From Alistipes onderdonkii (GTDB taxonomy: Bacteria; Bacteroidota; Bacteroidia; Bacteroidales; Rikenellaceae): DNA of 64,000 nucleotides. The position numbers and the translations under genes are program-made. Below are positions 23,937-32,539 of the stretch, piece by piece. Below the pieces are notes generated by a model that saw only the letters and a program-made list of their open reading frames with translations, had not been told where the DNA came from and made no database searches. Numbering within the stretch: the first letter of the stretch is position 1; every line of letters begins with the position of its first letter. The stretch is taken from NCBI RefSeq assembly GCF_025145285.1, contig NZ_CP102251.1, positions 3,596,001 through 3,660,000 of the forward strand, in the 5' to 3' direction.

Positions 23937-25295
23937 ATGTCTGCAAAACAACTCAATCCGGCCTATGACGGCATGACCGACCAACAGGTCAAGCGTTTTA
24001 AATACTGGGAATTCCGCACCATGGCGATGTGCATCTTCGGCTATGCGCTCTTCTATTTCGTGCGCAAGAACCTGAGCATCGCCATGCCTTATCTCAACGA
24101 GGAGATGGGCATCTCGAAATCCGACCTCGGCCTGTTCCTCACGCTCCACGGACTGATCTACGGGCTCTCCAAATTCTTCAACGGCATCTGGGGCGACCGT
24201 AGCAACGCACGCTATTTCCTGGTGACGGGGCTCGTCTTCTGCGGCATCTGCAACCTGCTTTTCGGGTTCAGTTCGTCGGTGCTGGCGCTGGGTATCTTCT
24301 GGGTACTCAACGGCTGGTTCCAGGGCATGGGCGTCCCGCCCTGCACGCGGCTGATGACCCACTGGATCGTCCCCGAGCGGCTCGCCACCAAGATGTCGGT
24401 CTGGAACACCTCCCACTCGATCGGCGCCGGCCTGGCCATCATCTTCTGCGGCTATGTCGTCAGCCTGAACTGGGGCGCATGGTTCGACGCCTCGTCGATC
24501 CTCTCGCAGCACTGGCGCTGGTGTTTCCTGCTCCCGGCGACGATCGCCATCCTGGGCGCCGCCGTCGTCTGGGCTTTCGTGCGCGACACCCCCTCGTCGG
24601 TAGGGCTGCCCGAACTGAAGACCGGCAAGGCGGCCCCGGCCGACGCCAAACCGCATACCAAGGCCGAGGAAAAAGCCGAACACAAGGCGTTCCTGCGCCG
24701 CAAGGTCTTCCTGAACCCGACGATCTGGATCATCGCCGTGGGCAATTTCTTCGTCTACATCGTGCGCTTCGCCGTGCTGGACTGGGGGCCCACGATGCTC
24801 AAGGAGCACCTCCACATGGACATCAGCCACGCCGGATGGACGGTCGCGGCATTCGAAATCGCCGGCATCGCGGGTATGCTCGCCGCAGGCTGGGCCACCG
24901 ACCGTTTCTTCGGCGGCCGCGCGCCCCGCACCTGCGTGATCTGCATGCTAATGACCGCGCTCTGCCTCGTGGGGCTCTATACCCTCAATGAACATACGCC
25001 GCTGGCCGTTGCCATCGCCATCCTGATGTCGGCCGGATTCTTCATCTACGGCCCGCAGGCACTCGTCGGCATCGCCGCGGCGAACATCGCCACCAAGCGC
25101 GCCGCCGCCACGGCAGGCGGTTTCTGCGGCCTGTTCGGCTACGGCAGTACGATCGTCTCGGGCTGGGGGATGGGTATACTGGTGCAGTACACCGACTGGA
25201 GCGTAGCGCTCTACACGCTGGTCGGCATGGCGCTTGTCGGCACGGCGGTCTTCGCCGCCGCATGGAAGGCCAAGCCGAACGGCTACGACGACTGA
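23937..25295 (+). CDS. Organophosphate:phosphate antiporter family MFS transporter (GlpT/UhpT-like)
   Basis: This 452-residue protein has about 12 membrane helices. The OPA family signature NGWFQGMGVPPCTRLMTHW lies at about residues 125-143. The phosphate-site arginines of GlpT have clear counterparts: Arg43 in YFVRKN and Arg277 in FVYIVRFAVLDW. The substrate-site histidine matches His160 in NTSHSIGAG. Family members exchange inorganic phosphate for glycerol 3-phosphate, hexose phosphates or phosphoglycerates across the inner membrane. As last gene of the mtlD-GDPD operon it probably imports the phosphorylated product of the exported phosphodiesterases. Whether that is glycerol 3-phosphate or a hexitol phosphate cannot be told from the sequence. 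Confidence 0.92.
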   Translation: MSAKQLNPAYDGMTDQQVKRFKYWEFRTMAMCIFGYALFYFVRKNLSIAMPYLNEEMGISKSDLGLFLTLHGLIYGLSKFFNGIWGDRSNARYFLVTGLVFCGICNLLFGFSSSVLALGIFWVLNGWFQGMGVPPCTRLMTHWIVPERLATKMSVWNTSHSIGAGLAIIFCGYVVSLNWGAWFDASSILSQHWRWCFLLPATIAILGAAVVWAFVRDTPSSVGLPELKTGKAAPADAKPHTKAEEKAEHKAFLRRKVFLNPTIWIIAVGNFFVYIVRFAVLDWGPTMLKEHLHMDISHAGWTVAAFEIAGIAGMLAAGWATDRFFGGRAPRTCVICMLMTALCLVGLYTLNEHTPLAVAIAILMSAGFFIYGPQALVGIAAANIATKRAAATAGGFCGLFGYGSTIVSGWGMGILVQYTDWSVALYTLVGMALVGTAVFAAAWKAKPNGYDD

Positions 25296-25328
25296 CGCAG
25301 TTTTAGGTTAATGATAATTGTGTGTAGA

Positions 25329-25364
25329 GAAACCCCCGCAGACTTCCTTGACTGCGGGGGTTTC
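25329..25364. terminator. Terminator stem between the antiporter and glmS (convergent)
   Basis: A 13-bp perfect stem (25329-25341 with 25352-25364) with a ten-base loop lies between two convergent genes and could end transcription from both sides. Confidence 0.75.
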
Positions 25365-25425
25365 GTTTGCAGCCGCTTTCCGGGCGGATCGCACGGCCGG
25401 CTGCGGCACTCTTTCCGCCGGGAGG

Positions 25426-27270
25426 TTATTCCACCGTCACCGACTTGGCCAGGTTGCGCGGCTGGTCGACGTTGCGGCCCTTGTTGACGGCGATGTAATA
25501 TGCCAGCAGCTGCAACGGCACCGACACGACGATCGGCATCAGGCAGTCGGTGACCACCGGCACCTCGATCGTATAGTCGGCACTGCGGCGCACATGCGTG
25601 TCGTCGCGGGCGATCACGGCGATGATCTTGCCGCCCCGGGCGCGGATCTCCTCGATGTTGCTGGCCGTTTTCTCGTAGGTGTTGTCCGGCGTGGCGATCG
25701 CCACGGTCGGCATCTCGTTGTCGATAAGCGCGATGGCGCCGTGTTTCATCTCGGCGGCGGGGTAGCCCTCGGCGTGGATATAGGAGATCTCCTTCAATTT
25801 GAGCGCCCCCTCGAGCGCCGTGGGGTAGTTGTAACCGCGCCCCAGGTAGATGAAGTTGTGCGCATAGGTAAATATCTTCGAGAGGTCGGCGATCTGGTCG
25901 CCCAGCCCGAGCACGTCCTCCAGCACGGCGGGCAGTTCCAGCAGTCCCTTCGCCACTTCGCGGTAATACTCTTCCGTCACGGTGCCCTTTTCGCGGCCTA
26001 CGGCCAGCGCCAGCATCACCATGACGGTCACCTGCCCCGTGAAGGCCTTGGTCGAAGCCACGCCGATCTCGGGCCCCACATGGATGTATGCCCCCGAGTC
26101 GGTCGCCCGGGCGATGGACGATCCCACGACGTTGCAGATGCCGAAGACGAAAGCCCCGGCCTTGCGGGCCAACTCCACGGCGGCCAGCGTGTCGGCCGTC
26201 TCGCCCGACTGCGACACGGCGATCACGATGTCGTCGGCATTGATGATCGGGTTGCGGTAGCGGAATTCCGAAGCATACTCCACCTCCACGGGGATCCGGC
26301 ATATATTCTCGATCAGGTGCTCGCCGATCAGCGCCGCATGCCACGATGTCCCGCACGCCACGAATACGATGCGGCGGGCCGCGAGGAATTTCCCGCGGTT
26401 GTCAATCACGCCCGACAGCTTCACCTCGTACGTGTCGGGGCTTATGCGCCCGCGGATACAGTCTACGATGGTCTTGGGCTGCTCGTATATCTCCTTGAGC
26501 ATGAAATGCGGATAGCCGCCCTTTTCCAGCTGCGAGATGCTCATCTGCAGCTTCTTGATATCGACCCGGCCCTCGTGGTTGTCGAGCGTGACGATCTTGA
26601 GGGGCTTATGGCGGTTGATGACGGCAATCTCGCCGTCGTTCACATAGACGAAATCCTGCGTGTATTCGATGACCGAAGCGGCGTCCGAGCTGAGGAAAAA
26701 TTCCCCCTCGCCGATGCCGATGGCCATCGGGCTGCTCTGGCGCGCGGCGATGATCTCGTCGCGGTTGCCCTTCTCGATCACGGCGATGGCATAGGCGCCT
26801 ACGACCTGCCGCAGGGCCTGCTGCACGGCTTCGAGCAGCGTGCAGCCGCCCGTGGTGCGGATGTACTCGATCAGGTTCACGAGCACCTCGGAATCGGTGC
26901 TGCTGCGGAACGTGTAGCCGTTCTCCTCGAGCGCGTCCTTGAGCACCCGGTAATTCTCGATGATACCGTTGTGTATCAGTGCGATGTTCTCCGATTCGGA
27001 GTAGTGCGGATGGGCATTCACGTCGTTCGGCACGCCGTGCGTCGCCCAGCGCGTATGCGCGATGCCGATGCTACCGCCCAGCTCCTTGCCCTCGAGGAAA
27101 TGCTCCAGGTCGGAGACCTTGCCCTTACACTTGTATACGTTGAGCGCACCGTCCTTGCCAACCATGGCGACCCCCGCGCTGTCGTATCCGCGGTATTCGA
27201 GCCGGTGCAAACCCTTCAACAGAACCGGGCAGGCCTCGCGCCCCCCGACATATCCTACAATCCCACACAT
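25426..27270 (-). CDS. glmS: Glutamine--fructose-6-phosphate aminotransferase (isomerizing)
   Basis: This 614-residue protein is full length for GlmS. Cys2 after the initiator Met (MCGIVGYVG) is the glutaminase nucleophile, with the class II amidotransferase segments HTRWATHGVP and HNGIIENY. Two SIS sugar-isomerase domains follow (VACGTSWHAALIGE from about residue 305; LGRGYNYPTALEGALKLKE from about 475), and the protein ends in AKSVTVE. It makes glucosamine 6-phosphate from fructose 6-phosphate and glutamine in the cytoplasm, the first step to UDP-GlcNAc for peptidoglycan and lipid A. GlmM, the next enzyme, is encoded about 3 kb upstream on the same strand, but a terminator separates the two units. 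Confidence 0.97.
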   Translation of the reverse strand: MCGIVGYVGGREACPVLLKGLHRLEYRGYDSAGVAMVGKDGALNVYKCKGKVSDLEHFLEGKELGGSIGIAHTRWATHGVPNDVNAHPHYSESENIALIHNGIIENYRVLKDALEENGYTFRSSTDSEVLVNLIEYIRTTGGCTLLEAVQQALRQVVGAYAIAVIEKGNRDEIIAARQSSPMAIGIGEGEFFLSSDAASVIEYTQDFVYVNDGEIAVINRHKPLKIVTLDNHEGRVDIKKLQMSISQLEKGGYPHFMLKEIYEQPKTIVDCIRGRISPDTYEVKLSGVIDNRGKFLAARRIVFVACGTSWHAALIGEHLIENICRIPVEVEYASEFRYRNPIINADDIVIAVSQSGETADTLAAVELARKAGAFVFGICNVVGSSIARATDSGAYIHVGPEIGVASTKAFTGQVTVMVMLALAVGREKGTVTEEYYREVAKGLLELPAVLEDVLGLGDQIADLSKIFTYAHNFIYLGRGYNYPTALEGALKLKEISYIHAEGYPAAEMKHGAIALIDNEMPTVAIATPDNTYEKTASNIEEIRARGGKIIAVIARDDTHVRRSADYTIEVPVVTDCLMPIVVSVPLQLLAYYIAVNKGRNVDQPRNLAKSVTVE

Positions 27271-27294
27271 TCGTTCTCAAAATTTTTATCCTGC

Positions 27295-27302
27295 CAAAAA
27301 TA
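27295..27302 (-). promoter_or_regulatory. Candidate -7 element of glmS
   Basis: The minus strand reads TATTTTTG, a full match to TAnnTTTG, 25 bases before the glmS start. The -33 region has no convincing TTTG. The whole stretch is AT-rich, so chance occurrence is possible. Confidence 0.35.
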
Positions 27303-27402
27303 AGAAAAAATTTTAAAAACATATTCCCTGCGGGAATAAAAAAGGACATTCAGGCATAACTTTGCGTCATTTGCCGCAAACGGGCAACTGCCTCCGGAGC
27401 GC

Positions 27403-27437
27403 AAAAAACGGGATGCGGATCGAATGTCCGCACCCCG
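27403..27437 (-). terminator. Intrinsic terminator after the inositol-monophosphatase-family gene
   Basis: An 11-bp stem with one G-U pair (27427-27437 with 27409-27419) is followed on the minus strand by six T residues (27403-27408). It ends the glmM-to-IMPase unit before glmS. Confidence 0.8.
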
Positions 27438-27478
27438 TAATACCGGTTGCCTGCCGTCGCAGCGCCGTGCTGCCCGGC

Positions 27479-28261
27479 CTATCGGATATATTTGAGCATC
27501 TCCCCGACGAGCACCTCGTTGCCCGCGGCCTGCGAGACGCCGCGGTTGCGCCTGAAATCGCAGACGACGCCCCCGGCTTCCCGCACGATCAGATTCGCGG
27601 CACAAACGTCCCACTCGTGCAAATCCAGCTCCCAATAGCCGTCCAGCAGCCCCGCCGCGATGCAGCTCAGGTCATAGGCCGCCGATCCCAGCCGCCGTAT
27701 GTCGCGCACATAGGGTACGATCCGCGCGACGTTGTCGCTGTTGTTGTCCGGATCGACATCCTTGTCGTAAGGGAAGCCCGTGGCGAGCACCGACGTGGCG
27801 AGGGTCTGCTTGGCGGAGACTTGCAGCCGCTTCACCTCGCCTGAGCGGCTCTTCATGTAAGCCCCGCCGCCTTTCGACGCCCAGAACAGCTCCCCCAGGT
27901 AGGGTGCATAGACCACCCCGACGACGGTTTCCCCCTGGTGCTGGAGTGCGATCGACACCGAGAAGATCGGCAGCCCCTGGCTGTAATTGGTCGTGCCGTC
28001 GAGCGGGTCTATCACCCAGCGGTAATCGCTCCCCTCCGTGCCCATTACGCCGCCTTCTTCGCCCAGAATCCCGTGACCGGGATAGCGCCCGAGGATCGCC
28101 TGCACGATGTAGGCTTCGCTCTCCTTGTCGGCCCGCGTCACCACGTCATACGCGTTCGATTTGGTCTCTATCCCCAGATCGTCGCCCCGAAAATAGGCGA
28201 GTTGTATCTCCCCGGCCCCCTTTGCGAGCGGGAAGATGAAATTCAGGAATTCGTCGTACAT
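27479..28261 (-). CDS. Inositol monophosphatase family protein
   Basis: From ATG 28261 the protein has 260 residues. The family metal and substrate motifs are present: ILGEEGG (about residues 71-77), WVIDPLDGTTNYSQGLP (about 89-105) and LDLHEWDVCAANLIVREAGG near the C-terminus. Members dephosphorylate inositol phosphates, 3'-phosphoadenosine phosphates or sugar phosphates with magnesium. Neither CysQ- nor SuhB-type function can be fixed here. It starts four bases after the dipeptidase stop and ends before a terminator, so it is the last gene of the glmM-led unit. Confidence 0.9.
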   Translation of the reverse strand: MYDEFLNFIFPLAKGAGEIQLAYFRGDDLGIETKSNAYDVVTRADKESEAYIVQAILGRYPGHGILGEEGGVMGTEGSDYRWVIDPLDGTTNYSQGLPIFSVSIALQHQGETVVGVVYAPYLGELFWASKGGGAYMKSRSGEVKRLQVSAKQTLATSVLATGFPYDKDVDPDNNSDNVARIVPYVRDIRRLGSAAYDLSCIAAGLLDGYWELDLHEWDVCAANLIVREAGGVVCDFRRNRGVSQAAGNEVLVGEMLKYIR

Positions 28262-28265
28262 GGCG

Positions 28266-29633
28266 CTATTTCTCCGCTGCGAAATACTTGTAAAACAGCG
28301 GGATGGTCTCCACGCCCCGGTCGAACTGCTCCAGCCCGTAGCTCTCGTTGGGCGAGTGGATCGCATCCTCCGCGAGCCCGAAGCCGATGAGCAGCGACTT
28401 GATGCCCAGGATCGACTCGAACCCGCTGATGATCGGGATCGAACCGCCCGAATAGAAGGGCAGGGGTTTCTTGCCGAAGGTCTCGGCGATGGCCTTCTGA
28501 GCGGCCTTGTAGGCCGGCATGTCGGTCGGTGCCACGTAGGGCATGCCGCCGTGCAGCGATTTCACTTTGACCTTCACGCTCTTGGGCGCTATCGACCTGA
28601 AATATTTTTCGAACAGCCTGCTGATCTTGCGGTAGTCCTGGTTCGGCACCAGGCGCATCGAAATCTTGGCCGAGGCCTTCGACGGGATCACCGTCTTGGT
28701 TCCCTCCTCGGTGTAGCCGCCCCAGATGCCGTTGACGTCGAGCGACGGGCGTACGCCGGTGCGTTCCAGCGTCGTATAGCCCGCTTCACCCTCCACGTCG
28801 CCGATCGACAACGATTTCTTATAGCCCGCGAGGCTGAACGGGGCCTTGTTGAACGCCTTGCGCTCGGCAGGCGTCAGTTCGCGCACGTCGTCGTAGAACC
28901 CGGGGATCGTCACGCGGCCGTCCTTGTCCACGAGCTGTGCCACGAGGCGCGTCAATACGTTGGCCGGGTTGGCCACGGCGCCGCCGAACAGCCCCGAGTG
29001 GAGGTCTTTGTCGGGGCCCGTCACCTCGACCTCCATATAGGCCAGCCCGCGCAGGCCGCAGGTGATCGACGGGGTCTGCATCGAGATCATCGAGGTGTCC
29101 GACACCAATATTATATCCGCCTTGAGCATTTTTTTGTTCTGTTCGCAGAACTTGTAGAGGCTCGGCGAGCCGATCTCCTCCTCGCCTTCGAGCATGAATT
29201 TCACGTTGCAGGGCAGGCTCTCCGTGGCGCACATCGCCTCGAATGCCTTGGCGTGCATCCACAGCTGCCCCTTGTCGTCGTCGGCACCGCGCCCCCAGAT
29301 ACGGCCGTCCTTGATGACCGGCTCGAAAGGCTCCGTGCGCCACTCCCCGCGCGGGTCTACGGGCATCACGTCGTAGTGGCCGTAAACCAATACGGTCTTG
29401 GCCTTGGGATCGACAATCTTCTCGGCGTAAACGACCGGGTTGCCCTCCGTCGGGAAGACCTCGGTGCGGTCGGCGCCCGCCTTTGCGAGCGCCGCGGCCA
29501 GCCATTCGGCGCACCGTGTCATGTCGGGCTTATGCTCGCTCTGGGCACTGATCGAAGGAATGCGGAGCAAGTCGAACAACTCGCTGATAAACCGTTCTTT
29601 ATTGGCTTCTATATAACTTTTTACTTTATCCAT
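28266..29633 (-). CDS. M20 family dipeptidase
   Basis: This 455-residue protein has the M20 metallopeptidase motifs in order: VLVYGHYDVMPVDP (metal His and catalytic Asp, about residues 80-93), WGRGADDDKGQ (bridging Asp), LEGEEEIGS (catalytic Glu pair) and DLHSGLFGG in the lid domain, with a C-terminal AIHSPNESYGLEQF that carries a metal His. No signal peptide is seen, so it is cytoplasmic. Family members are carnosinase- or PepV-like dipeptidases. It lies 12 bases downstream of the NlpE-like gene and four before the IMPase-family gene. Confidence 0.93.
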   Translation of the reverse strand: MDKVKSYIEANKERFISELFDLLRIPSISAQSEHKPDMTRCAEWLAAALAKAGADRTEVFPTEGNPVVYAEKIVDPKAKTVLVYGHYDVMPVDPRGEWRTEPFEPVIKDGRIWGRGADDDKGQLWMHAKAFEAMCATESLPCNVKFMLEGEEEIGSPSLYKFCEQNKKMLKADIILVSDTSMISMQTPSITCGLRGLAYMEVEVTGPDKDLHSGLFGGAVANPANVLTRLVAQLVDKDGRVTIPGFYDDVRELTPAERKAFNKAPFSLAGYKKSLSIGDVEGEAGYTTLERTGVRPSLDVNGIWGGYTEEGTKTVIPSKASAKISMRLVPNQDYRKISRLFEKYFRSIAPKSVKVKVKSLHGGMPYVAPTDMPAYKAAQKAIAETFGKKPLPFYSGGSIPIISGFESILGIKSLLIGFGLAEDAIHSPNESYGLEQFDRGVETIPLFYKYFAAEK

Positions 29634-29645
29634 CCGGCAAGGGTT

Positions 29646-30083
29646 TTATTCGGTTTTCTTCAATACGTAATTTTCGGCCAGCGCCCCCGTGACGGGTTGT
29701 TTGTCGGCATCGAGCTTGCGCACCTGATTCTCCTCCACCTTGTAGTACTCCGGCTGCCCGTCCATGGGGGTCAGCGTCAGCAGGTTCCCCTTGACCTTGT
29801 AGGCGCCCTTCTCGTCGAATTCCGAGTCGCGGTCCAGGTATTTCATGTGCAGGCTGTACGTGCCGTCCTTCTTCAGCGTGAGGCGCATGTCGATCCCCGG
29901 GCAGTCCGCCGCCGGGAAAACCCCGGTGTATGTCCCCTGGTAGTCGAGCGAGCTCTCCGCATCATGCATGTCGACCTTCACGGCATCCGCTTTGACCTTT
30001 TCAGATACCGCCTTTTTCTGTTGGTTGCCCCCGCAGGCGACAAGCGTTATCGCAGCCGCGAGGATCATGACTTTATTCTTCAT
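29646..30083 (-). CDS. NlpE-like lipoprotein (copper-resistance NlpE N-terminal domain)
   Basis: This 145-residue protein has lipobox TLVAC (Cys17). The rest is one NlpE N-terminal-type beta-barrel domain: YQGTYTGVFPAADCPGIDMR, then DGTYSLHMKYLDRDSEFDEK, and a closing LDADKQPVTGALAENYVLKK. In E. coli NlpE this site is CADC, a CxxC pair used in envelope redox sensing. Here the first Cys is Ala58 and only Cys61 remains. It probably resides in the outer membrane. The function is unknown; E. coli NlpE signals surface contact and lipoprotein stress. It lies between glmM and the dipeptidase gene in one unit. Confidence 0.85.
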   Translation of the reverse strand: MKNKVMILAAAITLVACGGNQQKKAVSEKVKADAVKVDMHDAESSLDYQGTYTGVFPAADCPGIDMRLTLKKDGTYSLHMKYLDRDSEFDEKGAYKVKGNLLTLTPMDGQPEYYKVEENQVRKLDADKQPVTGALAENYVLKKTE

Positions 30084-30103
30084 AGTCGTTTCGTTTAAAC
30101 TGT

Positions 30104-31495
30104 TTATATTTTGCAGATTTCCTTGATTTCCCCGATGAACCGCTGCGCCAGCGCCTCGGCCGCGGCCATCGACTTCGCCTCGGTATAGACCCGGATAATG
30201 GGTTCGGTATTCGACTTGCGCAGGTGCACCCAGTTCTCCGGGAAGTCGATTTTCACCCCGTCCGTATCGTTCACGTTCTCATCGGCATAACGTTCCTTTA
30301 TCTCACGCAGCACTTTATCCACGTCGATCGCCGGTGTCAGCTCGATTTTATTCTTCGACGCATAGTATGCCGGATAGGTCGCACGCAACTGCGTCATGGT
30401 CATCCCCGTCTGTGCGAGCCATGTCAAAAAGAGTGCCGTTCCCACCAACGCATCGCGCCCGTAGTGTAGCCCCGGGTAGATCACGCCTCCGTTGCCTTCT
30501 CCGCCGATCACGGCGCCCACCTCCTTCATCCTGGCCACGACGTTCACCTCGCCGACGGCCGAAGCATAATATTTGCCGCCGTGCCGCTCCGTCACGTCGC
30601 GCAGCGCCCGCGACGAGCTCAGGTTGGAAACGGTGTTCCCGCCCGGGTGCTTCGTGAGGATGTAGTCGGCCACAGCCACCAGCGTGTACTCCTCGACGAA
30701 CATCGAGCCGTCCTCGCTGACCAGTGCCAGCCGGTCGACATCGGGATCCACGACGATCCCCAGGTCGGCCTTCTCGCGGCGGATCACCCCGGCTATTTCG
30801 GTCAGGTTCTCCGGCAGCGGCTCGGGGTTGTGGGCGAATTCGCCCGTGGGGTCGCAGTTCAGCTCCACGACCTCGCACCCCAGCCGTCGCAGCAATTCGG
30901 GCATCACGATGCCGCCCACCGAATTCACGGCGTCCACGACGACCTTGTAGCGGCGCGCACGGATGGCCTGGGCATCGACCAGCGGGAGCGCCAGCACCTG
31001 CGCGATGTGCCGTTCGTTGAACGGCTCGCGCGAAAGGACGCGCCCGATGCCGTCGACGGTGGGGTATTCGTAATCCTCCTCTTCCGCCATCGCAAGCACC
31101 TGTTTCCCCTCGGCGTCGCTGAGGAATTCCCCGTCGGCGTTGAGCAGCTTCAGGGCATTCCACTGGCGGGGGTTGTGCGAGGCGGTGATGATGATGCCGC
31201 CGTCGGCCTTGTGCGTGATGACGGCCATCTCGACCCCCGGCGTGGTGCACAGGCCGACGTTTATCACATCCGCACCGCACGCCAGCAGGGTGCCTTCGAC
31301 CAGGTCGGCGACCATCTCGCCCGAAATCCGGGCGTCGCGGCCGACAACTATGGTAAGTTTTTTGCCCGGATTGCGGCGGGCGGCCAGACGGGCGTAGGCC
31401 GTGGTGAACTTCACCACGTCGGGCGGCGTCAGGTTCCCGGCCTGGGCCCCTCCCACGGTGCCCCGGATGCCGGAAATGGATTTAATCAATGTCAT
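30104..31495 (-). CDS. glmM: Phosphoglucosamine mutase
   Basis: This 463-residue phosphohexomutase has the catalytic serine in ITASHNPRQWN (Ser106), the magnesium loop DPDVDR (250-255), the sugar-binding GEGNGGV and the phosphate-binding RKSNTEPIIRVY near the C-terminus. It converts glucosamine 6-phosphate to glucosamine 1-phosphate for UDP-GlcNAc synthesis. Its nearness to glmS favours GlmM over a phosphomannomutase, though the Bacteroidota branch of the family is annotated either way. It is the first gene of the minus-strand unit and diverges from the nucleoside phosphorylase gene. Confidence 0.88.
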   Translation of the reverse strand: MTLIKSISGIRGTVGGAQAGNLTPPDVVKFTTAYARLAARRNPGKKLTIVVGRDARISGEMVADLVEGTLLACGADVINVGLCTTPGVEMAVITHKADGGIIITASHNPRQWNALKLLNADGEFLSDAEGKQVLAMAEEEDYEYPTVDGIGRVLSREPFNERHIAQVLALPLVDAQAIRARRYKVVVDAVNSVGGIVMPELLRRLGCEVVELNCDPTGEFAHNPEPLPENLTEIAGVIRREKADLGIVVDPDVDRLALVSEDGSMFVEEYTLVAVADYILTKHPGGNTVSNLSSSRALRDVTERHGGKYYASAVGEVNVVARMKEVGAVIGGEGNGGVIYPGLHYGRDALVGTALFLTWLAQTGMTMTQLRATYPAYYASKNKIELTPAIDVDKVLREIKERYADENVNDTDGVKIDFPENWVHLRKSNTEPIIRVYTEAKSMAAAEALAQRFIGEIKEICKI

Positions 31496-31558
31496 ATTTC
31501 AAGGCTTTGATGCGGAGTTTCCGCTATACATATATTTATGAAAAATTCCCTTCGAAGT

Positions 31559-31589
31559 TTTGATATTCGAGGTAAATATATTACTTTTA
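31559..31589 (+). promoter_or_regulatory. Bacteroidota-type promoter of the phosphorylase-dnaN unit
   Basis: TTTG (31559-31562), a 19-base spacer, then TACTTTTA (31582-31589) differs from the TTTG/TAnnTTTG consensus by one base. It ends 31 bases before the phosphorylase start. Confidence 0.55.
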
Positions 31590-31620
31590 TGCCAATTATG
31601 AAAATTTAAAAACGACTATT

Positions 31621-32499
31621 ATGAGAACGATTCCAGCTTCCGAATTGATTATCAACGACGACGGTTCCATTTTCCATCTGCACCTGCTTCCGGAGCAGTT
31701 GGCCGATACGGTGATCCTCGTCGGGGATCCGGGCCGCGTGGCCCTCGTGGCGGAACATTTCGATACGAAAGAGTGCGAAGTCGCAAACCGTGAATTCAAA
31801 ACGGTGACCGGCACCTACAAAGGCAAACGCATGACGGTGCTCTCGACGGGCATCGGCATCGGCAACATCGACATCTCGGTCACGGAGCTCGATGCGCTGG
31901 CCAACGTCGATTTCGCCACCCGGCAGGAGAAGGCCCACAAAAGGCAGCTCACGCTGGTCAGGCTCGGCACGTCGGGGGCCATCCAGCCCGATATCAAGGT
32001 GGGGGAGTTCGTCTTCTCGCGCACGTCGGTAGGCTTCGACGGCCTGCTCAACTACTACAAGGGGCGCAACGAGGTCTGCGACCTGGAGATCGAAAAGGCT
32101 TTCATGGAGCATGTCGGCTGGAACGAGCTGCTGCCCAAACCCTATTTCATCGACGCCGACAAGACGCTCTTCGAGCATTTCAGCGACGTGACGCGCGAGG
32201 GCATCACCATCGCCGCCCCGGGCTTCTATGCGCCGCAGGGCCGCTGGGTTCGCCTCGAACCGCAGGATGCCGAGCTCAACGCGAAAATCGAATCGTTCGA
32301 CTACCACGGCCGCCGCATCACCAATTTCGAGATGGAGGGCTCGGCGCTGGCCGGCCTGGCAGCCCTGATGGGACACCGCGCCGCGACCATCTGCACGATC
32401 ATCGCACAGCGTATCGCCCAGAATGTCGACACCGATTACAAGCCCTTCGTGCGCAAGATGATCTCGACGGCGCTCGACAAATTGGCAGTATTGAAATAA
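31621..32499 (+). CDS. Nucleoside phosphorylase (uridine phosphorylase-like)
   Basis: This 292-residue protein carries the PNP/UDP family motifs: ILVGDPGRVALVAEHF (phosphate loop), STGIGIGNIDIS, RLGTSGAIQPDIKVGEF and the ribose-binding NFEMEGSALAGLAALMGH. It cleaves nucleosides with phosphate to give base and ribose 1-phosphate in the cytoplasm. The specificity (uridine or purine) is not certain. It is the first gene of a + strand run; dnaN starts 40 bases later. The promoter directly upstream fits this start. Confidence 0.9.
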   Translation: MRTIPASELIINDDGSIFHLHLLPEQLADTVILVGDPGRVALVAEHFDTKECEVANREFKTVTGTYKGKRMTVLSTGIGIGNIDISVTELDALANVDFATRQEKAHKRQLTLVRLGTSGAIQPDIKVGEFVFSRTSVGFDGLLNYYKGRNEVCDLEIEKAFMEHVGWNELLPKPYFIDADKTLFEHFSDVTREGITIAAPGFYAPQGRWVRLEPQDAELNAKIESFDYHGRRITNFEMEGSALAGLAALMGHRAATICTIIAQRIAQNVDTDYKPFVRKMISTALDKLAVLK

Positions 32500-32539
32500 G
32501 CAATCCATATAACAGAAAATAAAAGAAAGGAAACAACGT

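Noticed and set aside
1..25295. Island considered as an integrative or conjugative element
   Set aside because: No integrase, transposase, relaxase, tRNA target site or flanking direct repeat is seen, and base composition looks like the rest of the window.
27271..27478. Possible glmS ribozyme or riboswitch upstream of glmS
   Set aside because: The leader is short and AT-rich with no glmS-ribozyme-like structure, and the only strong stem there is the terminator of the upstream gene.
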